A DNA stretch of 64,000 nucleotides from Dipteronia dyeriana (GCA_032871835.1 CM065300.1:71842017-71906016); one strand, 5' to 3'; shown: positions 35,189 to 48,012, numbered from the stretch's first letter. The notes: generated by a model not told the origin, from the sequence alone. A program made the numbers and translations.

Positions 35189-36045
35189 TTAAAGCTACGT
35201 TTGAGATTGCTTCACTTGAGAAATAATCACTTATTTCTCAAATTTTGAACCAATAGGTGTTTGGTACTTCCTAAAAACAGTTTATTTTACAATTTGCTTC
35301 TTTGATAAACAGTTTTTGAGAAGTTGGTTAGGGATTGCTTTTCAAAGCTGATTATTGGGGAAGTTGGTTTCTTATCATTAAAATGTTTATAATATCCCTA
35401 CTATTTTAATATAAAGACAATCATATCTTTCTATTTAATAATGATATTTTTTAAAAAATTAATATATTTTAAAAAAATAAAAAAAAAATAAGGTTTTTCT
35501 TAAGAATCAATGGCCACATTTCGATGGTGGTGGCCACCACCAACGACAGAGGCCAGAGGACAGCCCGCTTCCTTCGAAGTCTTCGAAGGAAGCCGGTCGT
35601 CTTCTGGCAGTAATGGAGCCAAACCGTTTCACGATAGAAATAGCGAATCCTGTCGGCGATGCTGGTTTTGTCGCATTTTCGTCGCGATTCCATCATGATT
35701 CCGTTGTAGTTCTAGTGTGATTCCGTAGCACCAAAGATATTGATTCGGCGATGGAGGAGGATGAAGCCTCCTCCATTTTCACAATGAATCCGAGACGAAA
35801 TCTCTTGATACTTTCGGTTCGGTGATGGAGACGGTGTTGACGGTGAGAGATGAAGGATGGCAACACTCTCAGTGATGAGGGATTAAGGATGACAATCTCT
35901 TGATGTCGACGTCGAGCGGGAGATGGTGGTAAATTTGAAGCTTGAGTTATTTAGTTGACTCAGTCGAGTTGACTCAACAACTTAGAGTTGAGAAGAAAGA
36001 GTTGACTCGGTAACTTAGTATTAGATAAATGAGTTGACTTAGTAG

Positions 36046-36048
<3 letters not shown>

Positions 36049-36095
<47 letters not shown>
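36049..36095. repeat. (TA)n microsatellite
   Basis: About 47 bp of pure TA repeats. Confidence 0.95.
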
Positions 36096-36097
<2 letters not shown>

Positions 36098-36109
36098 TAT
36101 ATTTCTATG

Positions 36110-37323
36110 TGTTAATATTAAAATTTGGTTAGGGGTCAAAGAGAAATTTTTCATTCTCCTAGCCCGAATCAAAGCCCAAATTCAACATTCATGAGACCGC
36201 GGGTGGACCACAAAACTACCCCGCATAAGCAAGGAATGATCGTCGGGCTTCGGAATTACCAAGGATAAAGTTGGGCATGACCAGGTCGAGCCCCCACGCG
36301 AACACTAGAATCTGGGCTTCTCGAGGCCACCTACCTAGGAACCTCGGTTCCTGGGGTCGGGCTCCAAAACCACCCCATGAAAGCAAGGAAGGATCGCCGA
36401 GCTCAAGAAGCACTCAAAGTAAAGCTCGACAAGCAAAGCAAACTCCCTCCAGGTTAAGGTTTCCAAAGGTTAAACTTAGCTCGTAGCCTAAACTTGAAGC
36501 CCACCAACCTCTCTAGGAGCCCATTGTCCCCTCCATGATACAAGGAGGAAGAGGGCCTCTAAATGGATCAGATCCATGCCACCTTCCAGGAATGTCTACA
36601 GGGACCTCTCAAGCTCCAACGGGTCGAGAAAAGTCCATCCCAAGCTTCTAAGAACAGAACCAAAATATGGGTCTACCTCGCTCTACGAGACAACAAGCAG
36701 CTAACTCGACGACCTCCATGAAGAATCATACAGTGAGTACACACCAGATCGCATCTACATCATAACCAACATTAATTCTGCGTACGTGTAAGCCAAGAGT
36801 TTGATTCCAAAAAGGAAACAAACTTATCTTCGTCAAAGATATCATCGAATCCGTTATCAATTTGAAGTCAATAACTTTCAAATAACGAATCCTGCCCGAT
36901 AAGGAGGGAACGGATTCATGGGATCGTGGCGGGATACTTATGAGTTAAAACCTGCTTGGACCAGATATAAATAAAGCCAATCAGAGGCGAAAGATAGAGG
37001 GAGAAATATAGTGAAAAAGAAAGAAGATTACGTCAGGCCTAAATTCTGTGATCAGAACACGACCATCATTGTATCTACTATTCGACAAGCACGAAATTGC
37101 CACATTCCTATGTCCTAGAGAGATTGTGAGTGTATGCGAGAGACTTCTGTATAACACAAGTATCCAATAATAAAGCTCTCATTTACCACATTGTCATTCA
37201 AGCATTCATTTTTATCTAAGCAGGTCAGGTATCAAAGGTACCGACCCCGGCCACCACCTCCGTGGTTGTGGTCTTGAAGGTGTTAATTGGAGTTTTACAT
37301 CCTGAGTAAATTTCCCGTTAACA
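36110..37323 (+). repeat. Solo LTR
   Basis: 1214 bp with perfect short inverted ends TGTTAA and TTAACA. Flanks CTATG (36105-36109) and CTATA (37324-37328) match at 4 of 5 bases. A TATAAATA box at 36966-36973 and an AATAATAAAGC signal near 37170 set the plus orientation. No partner LTR or internal coding sequence is present, so unequal recombination probably removed the rest. Confidence 0.75.
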
Positions 37324-37942
37324 CTATACTTTACATTTGTATTTTCAATTTAAAAAAAAAGTAGTAAAACACTATTTGAATAATATATTACATTTTAACA
37401 ATTATATCTATTTTAATTATTTTCCATAATAAATTAAAGTTTACTAAATACTTTTTCATTGTTTTTTTTTATTAAGTTGATTATTCATAGAGTCAATTTA
37501 CCAAATACCTATAGACTTATATTGTAAGTTGATTACTCCTTAAGTTAAGTTAAAAGCAGATTACTTCATAAATATAACAATTCCAAACATAGCTTAAATT
37601 AAACTAAACTTATTATACTTTGTTCATGTTTATTTTAATTTGTATATTATTAAATTAATAATATATTAATATCCAACAATATTTTTAAATAAAATTATAG
37701 TTTCATATTATTTCCTTAATTAAAATTAAATACATTAAATTATTTTATAGTATAACAATAATCCAATAGCTGAAAAAGAAACACGAAACGTGATCTTGAC
37801 ACATTTTACAATACAACAGTAATAGAACTGAAATAAGCACAAACAATTAGAGTTCACTCAATTGAATGCATACCAAATTTGTAATAATCTCATTTTAATT
37901 TTCTGATACCTTGAACTTGAATGAATCTAGTAACAAAAATAT

Positions 37943-38750
37943 GTGGAAATTGCTAGAAATAACCACATAAAAAATGGAACTTTTATTTGTAACCATAAAC
38001 GAAATTTTAATTATTAATAACCACTTTTAAAAAAAAATTATTTGACTGCCCTCGTATAAAAATCATCCCCAAACAAACTCTCTCTCTTTTTCCTCTCTTT
38101 CTTTCTCTCTTTCTCTTTCTCTATTTCTTTCTCTCTCCTCTCCTCTCTCTCTCCGTTAAAGCTAAACCGACGAATCGTTGTCGCAAAGATCGACGAATCG
38201 TCTCAAATTGTCGCCAACATCCTGTCTTTGAACCTCTCTTCTCTCTCCCCGAACCTCTCTCTCCCCCCAGCACTGCTTGGCTTCGCACCGTGCATCGTGC
38301 GATATCGCTACTGTGCATCGTGTCGTCGTGCTTCACCTGGGCTTCACGATCTTCCAGTAGGCAGTAGCGCCGTCGAGCTCCCCTTCCGCTAGTGATATGA
38401 TATGCAAAAATAAAAATAAAAAAAATAAACCTAATTTGAGGAAGAAGAAAAAGAAAGGAAACATTTCAATTAGTCAATATTTCAAGTTTCAACATTTCAA
38501 TTTAGTCAATATTTTAAATTTCAACATTTCATGTTTTTAGGCAAGATTTTAAGTTTAAGTTTTCAGTTTTCAGTCGTGATTTCAAGTTTGCTTATAGGTT
38601 TTTATAAAATAACTAAATTCAGAGGTGTTTTTGTAATTTATGGACATAAACTGAATTTTTTTAAAAAATATGGCTATTAACAATTAAAGTTTCAAAAGTG
38701 ATTACTAACGAATATTTAATGTTTTCAATAGCTATTTTTGGTTGTCTCTC
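37943..38750. mobile_element. Foldback MULE, copy B (same family as 13305-14256)
   Basis: 808 bp. It starts GTGGAAATTGCTAGAAATAA like copy A (GTGGAAATTGCTAAAAATAA). Flanks CAAAAATAT (37934-37942) and CAAAATTAT (38751-38759) match at 8 of 9 bases. It shares with copy A the segment with AAAAATCATCCCCAAAC, the CT-rich stretch, CCTGGGCTTCACGA, GCCGTCGAGCTCCCC, and the ATTTCAAGTTTCAAC repeats. The ends are more diverged than in A. No gene. Confidence 0.75.
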
Positions 38751-39857
38751 CAAAATTATTCCATGAGACTGTCTGGGTTACAAACTCGTATCGCTTGGAG
38801 CACCCAAAATAGTTTTGACTTTGCATGCATATAACTTTGATATACAGGTCATTTTTTTATCTTTATCTATAATTCCTTTCATCTCTTTTTTTTTTTGATT
38901 TGTTTCCTTTGTAATTTCTATGTTTTATTGATTCCAATTAATATTAACAAAATATTATAAAATATCAGTAAGTATTTAAAAAAAAACGTAAAAGTAATCT
39001 CTAACTTGTTTTTTTTTTCTATTTATATTATTCTTTTTTAAAAAAACTTAAAACTGATCTCCAACAATTATTTAGGTAAAAAAAAAATTACAAAAGAAAA
39101 GAAAAAGAATGTATCTTTCAATGAAAGGTTGTAGGAACGATATCAATCTACACAAAATTGAAAAACAATTAGACAATTTTGAACATATTAAAGAATGTAA
39201 ACAAAACAAAACCAAAAGAATATGTACATTTATACAAAAGAATGTATTAATCTATTCTAGCATTGACACGTGTGAGGGCTATTTATAGAAAATGGTGGCA
39301 ATTGAAGAGGTATTAGTGGATTTAAAATTTTAGAAAATAGAGAAAAATGAAGAGGTATTAGTGGAATATGAAACAATTTAATTGAGAATATCATGTGTGA
39401 TAAATATCTATATCGATATATTCAATTGATTCTGCACAATGATCACATTAAGTGATATCAACAAATTAATATTAGTTGGAAATAGAGAATTTAAAACCAT
39501 TGAATCCCTTTAATAATAATAAAAATAGTGAATCAAATAAAATATTTGACAAAGCTAATAATTTCTTAAACTAACTCAAATAATAACCGTCATTATATCT
39601 ATCAAAATTAATCCGATAATTGAAACAATAATTCTCATTAATATTTCATAATTATTGTAAATTATGAAAATTGGGAAATGGAAGGTTGTTTATAATTATT
39701 TTACAGATCAATGGAAGATTATTATTGCATGGCATTTAAAAATATTATATAGATTATTGATATTAGAATTATATAAAATTTAAGGGTGAGAATTATAAAG
39801 GATTTAATATCAAAGTTCTCTCGTGGCGACACGTGACGTCGTGAGGGTTACATTTTA

Positions 39858-39910
<53 letters not shown>

Positions 39911-42446
39911 CGTGAACTTTAATATTAAAATTTAATTAAAATAATACCTCAACACGAAAACATGTAACAAAAAATGACGAAAAATATTAATATTTATATT
40001 TGATTGTCATATAATACATCATTAGTCATTACATATCTAATATCTATCACATTTCAATCACTAGACAATTAATGAATTAAATATATAATTTGAAATTAAA
40101 AACAATTGTTAAGATTTTATTTAATAAATTGAATATGGCACAATCAAGCAACATTCAGATTGTGCTTTTTGCATATTGTGTCATCCCGATGGATCACACA
40201 ACATGCTACATGAAGTGGGTAATACTTTGACACAACTAATTAGTTATCAGGTCGTGTCATACCATGTTAGTACGGAATCATGTTTGTTAGGTTTATGAGT
40301 TGTGTTGGTATAATTCCGTATCAAAATTACATTTTCTTTGTATTGATAAGTTGTCTAGATTCATTATGATTCAAACTTTAAAGAAGAATTGGCAACTCAT
40401 CATACAAAGTGTAGTTTAAAGTGTAGTTTTCAAGAGGAGCATGTCTTATTGCACATCGACCTCTCTCATCTTGCAAGGCTTAAATGCACACACACACATT
40501 ACATTCGTATATGTCTCTGTATCGTACAAAATTGGTATAAAGTATACACACATATATTGTTGTATGCACATGCATTAGATTTAAAATTGACAAATTTTAT
40601 ATATTGCATGTCCAAGGATTATATCTAGGAAATGACATACTTATGTGTTCATGTGTTTGTTTGTTTATGTTTTTATGATATCATACTTGAATATATTCTC
40701 ATATTTTTCCTCATTTAGTTACGGTCATTTCGGTTACTCATTCACTAGTTTTTGAGTTTTGACTTGAAATTTACGAAACTTTTCATGTCTTTATCGTATA
40801 TGGTTTTCGTACTTATATATCGAGTTATTTTCCATATCTTTTGTGAAAGTTTTATACATGTCCATGTCCGTGAGGGAGTAATGATTCATAATATGAAAAC
40901 GGATTCAAAATCCGAGTTCGGAGGCTGAAATACGGTCTAAGAATGCTAAAGAAGCGCGAAAGGGTCAAAGGATGCAAGAGTGGAAAATTGCCAATTGCAC
41001 CCCTTTTCCGTAGAGGCACGTGATCCTCACAAGAAGGGATGCCTTCTGCTCCCATGAGGCTCACGCGCCTCCACAGGAAGCAAAGGTGGCATCCCTCTAT
41101 TGGTGTTTTTAATTGCCTTGATGTCCCTCTCTTTAAATATCTTTTTCCCACCCATTTTCCATTAGAAGAAGAAAATAAGTAAAAAGAGTGCATAATTTTT
41201 CTCTCAAATTTTCTCAACTTCCAAACACCATATCTCACTTATTCGAAATCTGATTGGAGTGATTCAAGTTGGAGAATCTTCATAATAGAGTTTTCTATCA
41301 TCTAGAGTTTTAGGTCTTTTGTTCAAGTTTTGTGATGGCTCTACACCAAAATCCGAAACTGCACATTTTCATAAAGTATTGATTTATTCTTTGTGTTTTG
41401 ATTTTCAAAGTCTTCAGTTACCTTGGGTTTTCTTCTTCTATAAATGTATGTCACTTGAACATAAGCTATTGAGAGATAGAACTTCATTTTATCGCTATCT
41501 GATCTTAATTAGAGATATGCATGTTGATTTAGGTTTTCTTAAAACCTATGTTTTCACATGCTTGTGTTTTGTATTGAGCTAGCTTTCAATCTAGGACTAT
41601 TTGTGTTTCAATTGATTGATTTTGATGATAAATAGTCTCTACATATGCTAGGTCTTTTAATTGAACATGTATAATATTACACAATTAGTTGTGTATTTAG
41701 AATCTATTAGGATTTAATTGATTATCTCTTGAATATATGCTCTAAATTATTGCTAGATAATATTGTTGATCATATCTTATGATTCTAGCATTTTTGGTTT
41801 TAGTTCTAAAGTCTTGAATATGTGCTTTATGAATATGCTTTGTTTTCAAGCTTTAGTAACATGAATAAAATTTACGACTTGCCATGTTTTTGGTGTTTGA
41901 CATGATCTAGGTTTTTGTTCATGTTTAAGAACTAGGCACTTTTCATTTGTGAACTTTGATGCCTATGACTAGTTCTTCATGAAATGTGATTGATCCATGC
42001 ATTTCATATGAACATTCATCATTTGTATGATTGCATTGTTATTATGATCTTAAACTAGAAAAATATACATTGTGTACTCATTGACTATTTCTAGTTTCCA
42101 TAGGATATGTTGATCACATATTCTATGTTGCATGTGTTTGCATCATGTGCATTACACTTAGATCGTTTGCTTTGCAAAATTGAAAGCCTTTTATTGAGGT
42201 GTGAAACTTCAACTTGAGCAAGGAAGTCTTAACTAGGATTGTGAAGATCCGGTTAGTTAAGCAAGAAGTCTTAGCTTGGATTGTGAAGATTTGGATAGTC
42301 GAGTAAGAAAATCTTTTTAGAGCCATGTGAAGTGTCTCGGATAGAAAGTTGATCTCTAGAGACATGTGAAGTGTCTTTGATAGAGAGTAGCAAAGTTTTC
42401 ACTAGGCGAGGGTAGAATAGGAGGGATATCCAATAGAGGGTGTATC
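38751..42446. other. Long gap without host genes; old LTR-type sequence at its right
   Basis: 38760-40640 is very AT-rich, with a (TA)n microsatellite at 39864-39907. From about 40640 rightwards the sequence resembles decayed retroelement DNA and continues on the far side of the Athila element at 51410. The 128-codon minus ORF at 40852-41238 has no recognisable domain. Two GCCATGTGAAGTGTCT-like copies occur at 42320 and 42360. Confidence 0.4.
39864..39907. repeat. (TA)n microsatellite
   Basis: About 44 bp of TA repeats. Confidence 0.95.
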
Positions 42447-42451
42447 ATGTG

Positions 42452-43688
42452 TGACATGTCCTAAAGAAGTGTTCATACTCTCAAGTATAAGAATGTCAAA
42501 GTAATAAATTAATCAGTAAGACCGGGTCGAACCATAGGGAGGTTGTTCACTTGTCCTTGTAGAATTAATTATTTAGATTAATTACTAAACTTGTTATAAA
42601 TTGTAAATCAATTAAAATTAAAACTGGGGCTAAGGGATCTACTGTTGGTAATTCGAATATGATCCAATTATTAATATTTAATCCAAATTAATGGGATGGT
42701 ATTCCACTCCACTGACCACTCTCTGATAGATGTGGGTAAAAGTACTCACTGTGCTAGACAATATCTGTCTATCTACAGTGAGTCAAACACTCCACAAAGA
42801 TCAGAGGGGAGAAACCACTCTCTGATAGATATGGGTAAAAGTACCCACTGTGCTAGACAATATCTGTCTATCTACAGTAAGTCAAAAACTCCACAAAGAT
42901 CAGAGGGGAGAAAACATAAAAATAATAAACTTACCATAATTGGATCATATTTCCCATACCAACAGTATCACCTTTGGTCCCAGCTATATAAAATTAGCCA
43001 GACATAATTTAACTAGAAAATAACTATTTTATTTAAACTGAGAATTTGAAACAAAAGAGAGAGAATTTCACAAATCTAATATCATATTTGGATTCAGAAT
43101 ATGAAAATTAGGGGGAGAGACCCCTTATTTATACAAAATACGGATGAAAATTGACCATCAGATGAATTTAGAATGGAGCATCCAGATTTTGCCACGTCAT
43201 CAGTGAACAGTAACACATCCGTGAAGTGAATAGTAAACAGTGAACAGTGAACAGTGAAGTGAATAGTGAACAGTGAACAGTGAAGTGAATAGTGAACAGT
43301 GCACCGGCTTCTAGATCATGATTCTCTACAGCCGTGTGTATGTTGCACTCGCAGTTTGGGCCAATAGGAATGTGCCACGTCATCAGGAACAGTGAAAGTC
43401 AACTGTGAACAGTGAATAGTTAAAATTACAAAAATACCCTTCGTGGTCTTTCTAAGGTTTTTGACGTTCTAAACTTGAAAATGATGTTTGTTTTGCCATC
43501 TGACTTCTCCATGATTCTGAATTGATCGAATCACCTCTGAAATACAAAGAAAAATACACGGATTACTACACAACACATTTATTTAAGCGAGCGAACGAAA
43601 TTATGTCTAAATTGAGAAATTAATCATATTGGAAGTGTAAAATGATGATATTATCCCATAGTAAACATACACTTTTCAGTGTTAATCA
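42452..43688 (-). repeat. 3' LTR of the Athila element (left copy)
   Basis: On the plus strand it runs from TGACATGTCC to GTTAATCA. It holds two 99-bp internal units, CAGTGAA-type short repeats, and a minus-strand TATAAATA box (43126-43133). Confidence 0.9.
42715..42912. repeat. 99-bp tandem repeat in the left LTR, two units
   Basis: Units begin ACCACTCTCTGATAGAT at 42715 and 42814. Confidence 0.95.
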
Positions 43689-43701
43689 CACCCCCCAACC
43701 A
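43689..43701 (-). other. Polypurine tract of the Athila element
   Basis: Plus-strand CACCCCCCAACC directly beside the LTR, that is GGTTGGGGGGTG on the coding strand. Confidence 0.85.
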
Positions 43702-45042
43702 GCTTATTGCTAGTCCCTAGCAATTAAAATGAAAATAATAAAAACTCAATTTCAAATCTCTAAACTACCAAATAGACAAACTCTCCCATACTTCTTTTCT
43801 CACCCTTTGACAGCCAGTCATCAATTGAGTTATCAATCAAAATTTCTTGAGCTCAATAAAGATCAACACAATAACTATGAGATTCAATTGAAATCAAACA
43901 ATATTTTCATTCTGAAATCTCATCAGGGCTTCTTCCTTAGGCTGTAGTTTTATTTCTTTTTTTTTTTGGTTTTTTTTAATATAACAAAATTGGAAACAAA
44001 CATTCCATCTTTAATCCATGTAGCGAGCTTTAGGCCAATGACTCCCAAATCAGTTGGCTTTAGGGCATTAAGTGTTAAAACACTCCTACGGGCTTAATTA
44101 CTCGGATTGCAGATGCTTTTTTTAGTACAATTCCCTTAAGCTTTCTCTTTAACCCGTGTAACGAGCTTTGGGTCAATGACTCCCAAACCAATTGGTCTTA
44201 GGGCATTAGGTGTTGAAGCACCCCTCGGACTTAATTGCTTGAGCTAAAGAGGCTACGAAACTGCACTTTATTCTTATCCAAACTCCACCGTTTTGCACGA
44301 ACACTCTATGCTTACTGCGGCATGAGGCCCGGCTACTAAGTAAGAGTTTTGGTCACAACACACAAAATTATTATTATTATTATTATTATTGCTATATATA
44401 TTTTTTTAAACAAGACCACTGCCTTCGGTTGTTACCCTTGAATGATGTTTCAGAACTCAATATGGTAAAATCTCAACTTATTGCACATAATCACGTGTCA
44501 ATGTGCGTGTGTGTCTAGAATAGTTCGAAAAATTTCTCAAGATGACTTAATGAACAAAAAGATTAGTCAATGATATCACAATAGAGAGTTTATAAATTTG
44601 AATAGTCAGAAGAGAGGAAAAATGCATTAGAACTACAAAGATGCGTCTCAGAAATATCTAAAAGATCTCCTTACTCGACCATATTTATAAAAAAAAATGG
44701 TCAGAAGTTAGTTTTTTTTTTTTCGAAAAACAAAAGTTATTGAATCAACTATCCTCTCCCCCCTACCAGAACGAGACATTGTCCCTAATGTCATTAGAAA
44801 GAGGTAAGGTTTAGAAGATATCACCTGAACAACTTGAAATACAACAAAATCCTGTAAAACAATAAAAGAAATACAAAATATAGAAAAATAAAATGCATAA
44901 AAACCGTGGGACAATCACAAACTAGGATTCAGATCAATTCTGCATTACTTGTTATCTTCAAAAATCAAAAGTAAGTAACAATAATTACAAAAGACATTAA
45001 ATGCGGAAGGAAAAAGATAATAAAAAATAAAATGATATTTAC
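43702..45042. other. Athila 3' untranslated region with duplicated segment
   Basis: No ORF of note. A segment with CGAGCTTTAGGCCAATGACT is duplicated with a spacing of 138 bp (44024 and 44162). An (ATT)n microsatellite lies at about 44369-44392. Confidence 0.7.
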
Positions 45043-45660
45043 TGGTAGTTGTGATTATGGCTCACATCTTCCTCTGGTTTTACGTCCAGAAACGGTTTCA
45101 TCGCCTTCTATAGGTCGGGGATATGCTTCCTATCCAATTTTCTTATAAATTGGTAAACATGGTCTGTTAAAGTCAGATTCTTAAGACTATATTGTGCATG
45201 TTCTTTTTGAAATTGTGGTCATAATCGGTCAATTGCCATTTGCACATATCCACTAGAATGTGCATCAAGAGTCGTTAGGATATTATCCAGTGACTCCCTA
45301 CGCAAACCATGCCTAATGAATAAAATTTTATCTTCTCGATTATTAGACACCATTCCTAAAGAATGATAACGTGTGTTGCAAGTTGTATGTGCACATTTGT
45401 GACAAGTAACCCCTAACTTCTTAGCTCTTCGTTTTTTTTGCAAGGTTACTTTTTCCAAAACCAGGCATGTAAGATATAAATAAATCAGCAGACTCACCTA
45501 CTAGACGTACCTTAGCTTCGATCAACCAGCGAATTTTAACAGGAATGTTGTTTATCATCAGTATGCGTAATCTTTCGGAACGTGCTTTGTAAATCGTTTT
45601 CAAAGCATTTTGGGGCAACGATGTAAAATGTTTTCGCAAGTTTGTGAAAATTTCGTCCAT
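45043..45660 (-). pseudogene. Extra ORF at the env-like position of the Athila element
   Basis: Two reading frames joined by a frameshift near 45450. They encode MDEIFTNLRKHFTSL to about ESADLFISYMPGFGK, then RRAKKLGVTCHKCAHTTC, GMVSNNREDKILFIRHGL and, after stops, KNLTLTDHVYQFIRKLD and KAMKPFLDVKPEED. A CxxC...C pattern is visible (CHKCAHTTC). There is no signal peptide or membrane span, so I do not call it env. I believe similar ORFs occur downstream of integrase in related plant elements, but I can assign no function. Confidence 0.5.
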
Positions 45661-45923
45661 GCCTTGTTTTGGGGATCAGTTATTTGGGAAACTAAATTAA
45701 ACCGACTTGAATTGTCACAGAGTACCGTTATCCGCCACTTAATCGGGTTTATATAGCAAAACACAAGAAGCAAAAATTGAACCTAAAAATTACTCCTGCA
45801 AAAATTCAATACATAAAAGCAAACAAAAACAAAAATAGTAATTGCAAACACAAATAAAGTCAAAAACAAAAGATTTGTTTACTCACCTTTGTAACAATGG
45901 TCATAAAGGACGGCAGAGTCTTT

Positions 45924-47130
45924 TTAAAAATCTGTATTTTCTAAGAATGGTTTCACACGTTGTCCATTTACTTTAAACACATTACTATTCCTAGGATTCT
46001 CAATGTCAAGGGCACCATATGGATAGACATGTTTCACAACAAATGGACCACTCCATTTTGATTTCAATTTACTAGGAAATAAATGAAGTCGAGAATTATA
46101 AAGCAAAACCTTTTGACCAACTTCAAATGATCTTCTTAAAATTCGTCTGTCAAGAAAGGTTTTAGACTTTTCTTTAAGAATTTTTGCATTTTCATATGCA
46201 TCATTTCTTAATTCTTCAAGTTCATTTAATTACAACTTGCACAATTCACCAGCATCATTTAGTTTAGAACTGAAAGAATTAATGACCCAATATGCTTTTT
46301 TCTCAAGTTCAATAGGTAAGTGGCAAGGTTTTCCATAAACTAAACGATAAGGAGACATACCCAAAGATGTTTTGAATGCAGTGCGGTAAGCCCAAAGTGT
46401 ATCATTTAGTCTAAGAGACCAATCTTTTCGATCAGGGTTAACCGTTTTTTGCAAGATATGTTTTATCTCCCTATTTGCTAACTTTACCACTTGTTTAAGG
46501 GTGGTATGGTGTGGAAATTTTGTGTGTGACTACATATTTCTTCATTAAAGACTCAAAATGTTTGTTACAAAAGTGTTTGCCTCCATCACTGATAATGGCT
46601 CGAGGGATTTCAAATCGATTCAAAAGATTTTCTTTTAAAAACTTAATCACTGTTTTGTGATCATTATTTCGATAAGGAATTGCCTCAACCCATTTTGACA
46701 CATAATCAACGGCAACTAAAATGTACAAAAATCCAAATGACGGTGGAAATGGACCCATAAAATCAATTCCCCAACAATCAAATATTTTAATGACAAGAAT
46801 AGGGTTTAAAGACATCATGTTTCGCTTGGAAATGGATCCTAACTTTTGACATTTTTCACAGGTTTTATAGAATGCATGTGCGTTTTTAAACAAGGTGGGC
46901 CAATAAAATCCATACCGCAAGATTTTTGCAGCTGTTTTCTTTGATGAAAAATGACCACCACATGCTTCAGAATGACAAAATTCAATGACACTACTTACCT
47001 CATTGCCTGGAATACACCGTCGAACAATTTGATCAGGACAATACTTGAATAAGTACGGATCATCCCAGTAAAAACGTTTTACCTCGGTCAAAAATTTCTT
47101 TCTGTCTTGTGCATTCCAATCGAGTTGCAT
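45924..47130 (-). pseudogene. Athila integrase
   Basis: The HHCC zinc domain (HSEACGGHFSSKKTAAK, YKTCEKCQ) is followed by the core with WGIDFMGPFP and ISDGGKHF, giving the first two catalytic Asp residues (47130-46495). A stop and a frameshift at about 46480-46495 fall exactly where the conserved Gly/Gln and catalytic Glu of the third motif should be. The frame resumes as [15 protein letters not shown] (46490-46230). The C-terminal part has [21 protein letters not shown] (46106-45924), the GPF/Y-type module. It cannot produce an active enzyme. Confidence 0.85.
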
Positions 47131-47382
47131 TATTCATGTTGCAAGATAATTAACAATGTCAGCATACCAAGGCAAAGTTGTGATAGAGAATAAAAGATCA
47201 TCAGGAAAAGAATCATTGATGGGTGTTTTTTCTTCTGGCTCGTCATCTTTCTGTTCCAATTCTTCAAAATCTGAAGTGTCTCCTTCTGCTTTGACAATCT
47301 GCAAACAATCATCAAGATGTGAATGCAGGCTTGACTCAGGTGAATTGATCAAACAAATTTCAGATGAGTTAAGAGAATCCTT
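47131..47382 (-). pseudogene. Junction where RT and RNase H are missing
   Basis: After the protease a TAA at 47383-47385 is followed in the same frame by an acidic linker (HSHLDDCLQIVK, EELEQKDDEPEEK). Then comes FPDDLLFSITTLPWYADIVNYL, which in complete Athila elements lies after RNase H, just before integrase. RT motifs such as YxDD are absent on both sides. The frame is unbroken apart from stops, so the junction is in phase. Confidence 0.75.
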
Positions 47383-48012
47383 TTAAACATGATCTTCAAC
47401 AATGGTTTCAATAATGTCTACATATTCATCTTCATTTTCATCATCAAATGGTTCTTTAGACATGTTGAAAACATTAAGCTTAATTTCCATATTTCCAAAA
47501 GACATGCTCATTATTCCATTCCTGCAATTAATTAGGGGATTAGCAGTAGCTAAAAATGGTCGGCCCAATATAACAGGAATTGATTTGTACTTATTAACAA
47601 CATGTTGTGTTTCCAAGACAATAAAATCTACATGGTAGATAAATTTATCGACTTGTACTAACACATCTTCCACTATTCCTTTTGGTATTTTAATTGACCT
47701 ATCAGCAAGACAAAGTGTGGTTGAAGTTGGCTTTAACTCACTAAGTTTAAGTTGCTGATAAAATGAGTATGGGAGCAAATTTACACTAGCACCTAGGTCA
47801 AGTAAAGCATGCTCAATTTTACAGTTACCAATTATGCAGGAAATAGTGGGACAACCAGGATCTTTATATTTCAAAACATTTTTATTGGAAAGAATGGAAC
47901 TTACCTGTTCAGCCATAAAAGCTTTCTTTCTTACTTGATGCTTCCTTTTCACAATGCACAAATCCTTCAAAAATTTGGCATAAGAAGGTACCTGTTTGAT
48001 TGCATTCAACAA
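47383..48012 (-). pseudogene. Athila aspartic protease
   Basis: It carries ALLDLGASVNLLPYSFYQQL, with LDLGAS in place of the usual LxDTGA/S. This LGAS form is common in Athila. Then come DRSIKIPKGIVEDV, the VILGRPFLATA core and a NGIMSMSFGNMEIKLNVF tail. The upstream segment LLNAIKQVPSYAKFLKDLC is the conserved gag-protease link. The frame is the same as gag. The enzyme would cut the polyprotein. Confidence 0.82.

Larger units (their letters stand above)
35194..37593. mobile_element. MITE interrupted by a solo LTR
   Basis: Left end GCTACGTTTGAGATTGCTT and right end inverse GCTATGTTTGGAATTGTTA match at about 15 of 19 bases. TTAAA flanks both ends. The interior left arm includes a GC-richer segment (35500-35930) with a short ORF at 35510-35698 that I do not accept as a gene, and a TA microsatellite. 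A solo LTR (36110-37323) splits it. Confidence 0.5.

Noticed and set aside
35510..35698. Short ORF in a GC-richer patch
   Set aside because: It lies inside a MITE arm; the composition resembles other MITE cargo and no protein family is recognisable.
40852..41238. 128-codon minus ORF
   Set aside because: No domain, and it lies in decayed repeat-like sequence.
45043..45660. Envelope gene of an endogenous retrovirus-like element
   Set aside because: Position fits, but there is no signal peptide, membrane span or other envelope hallmark.
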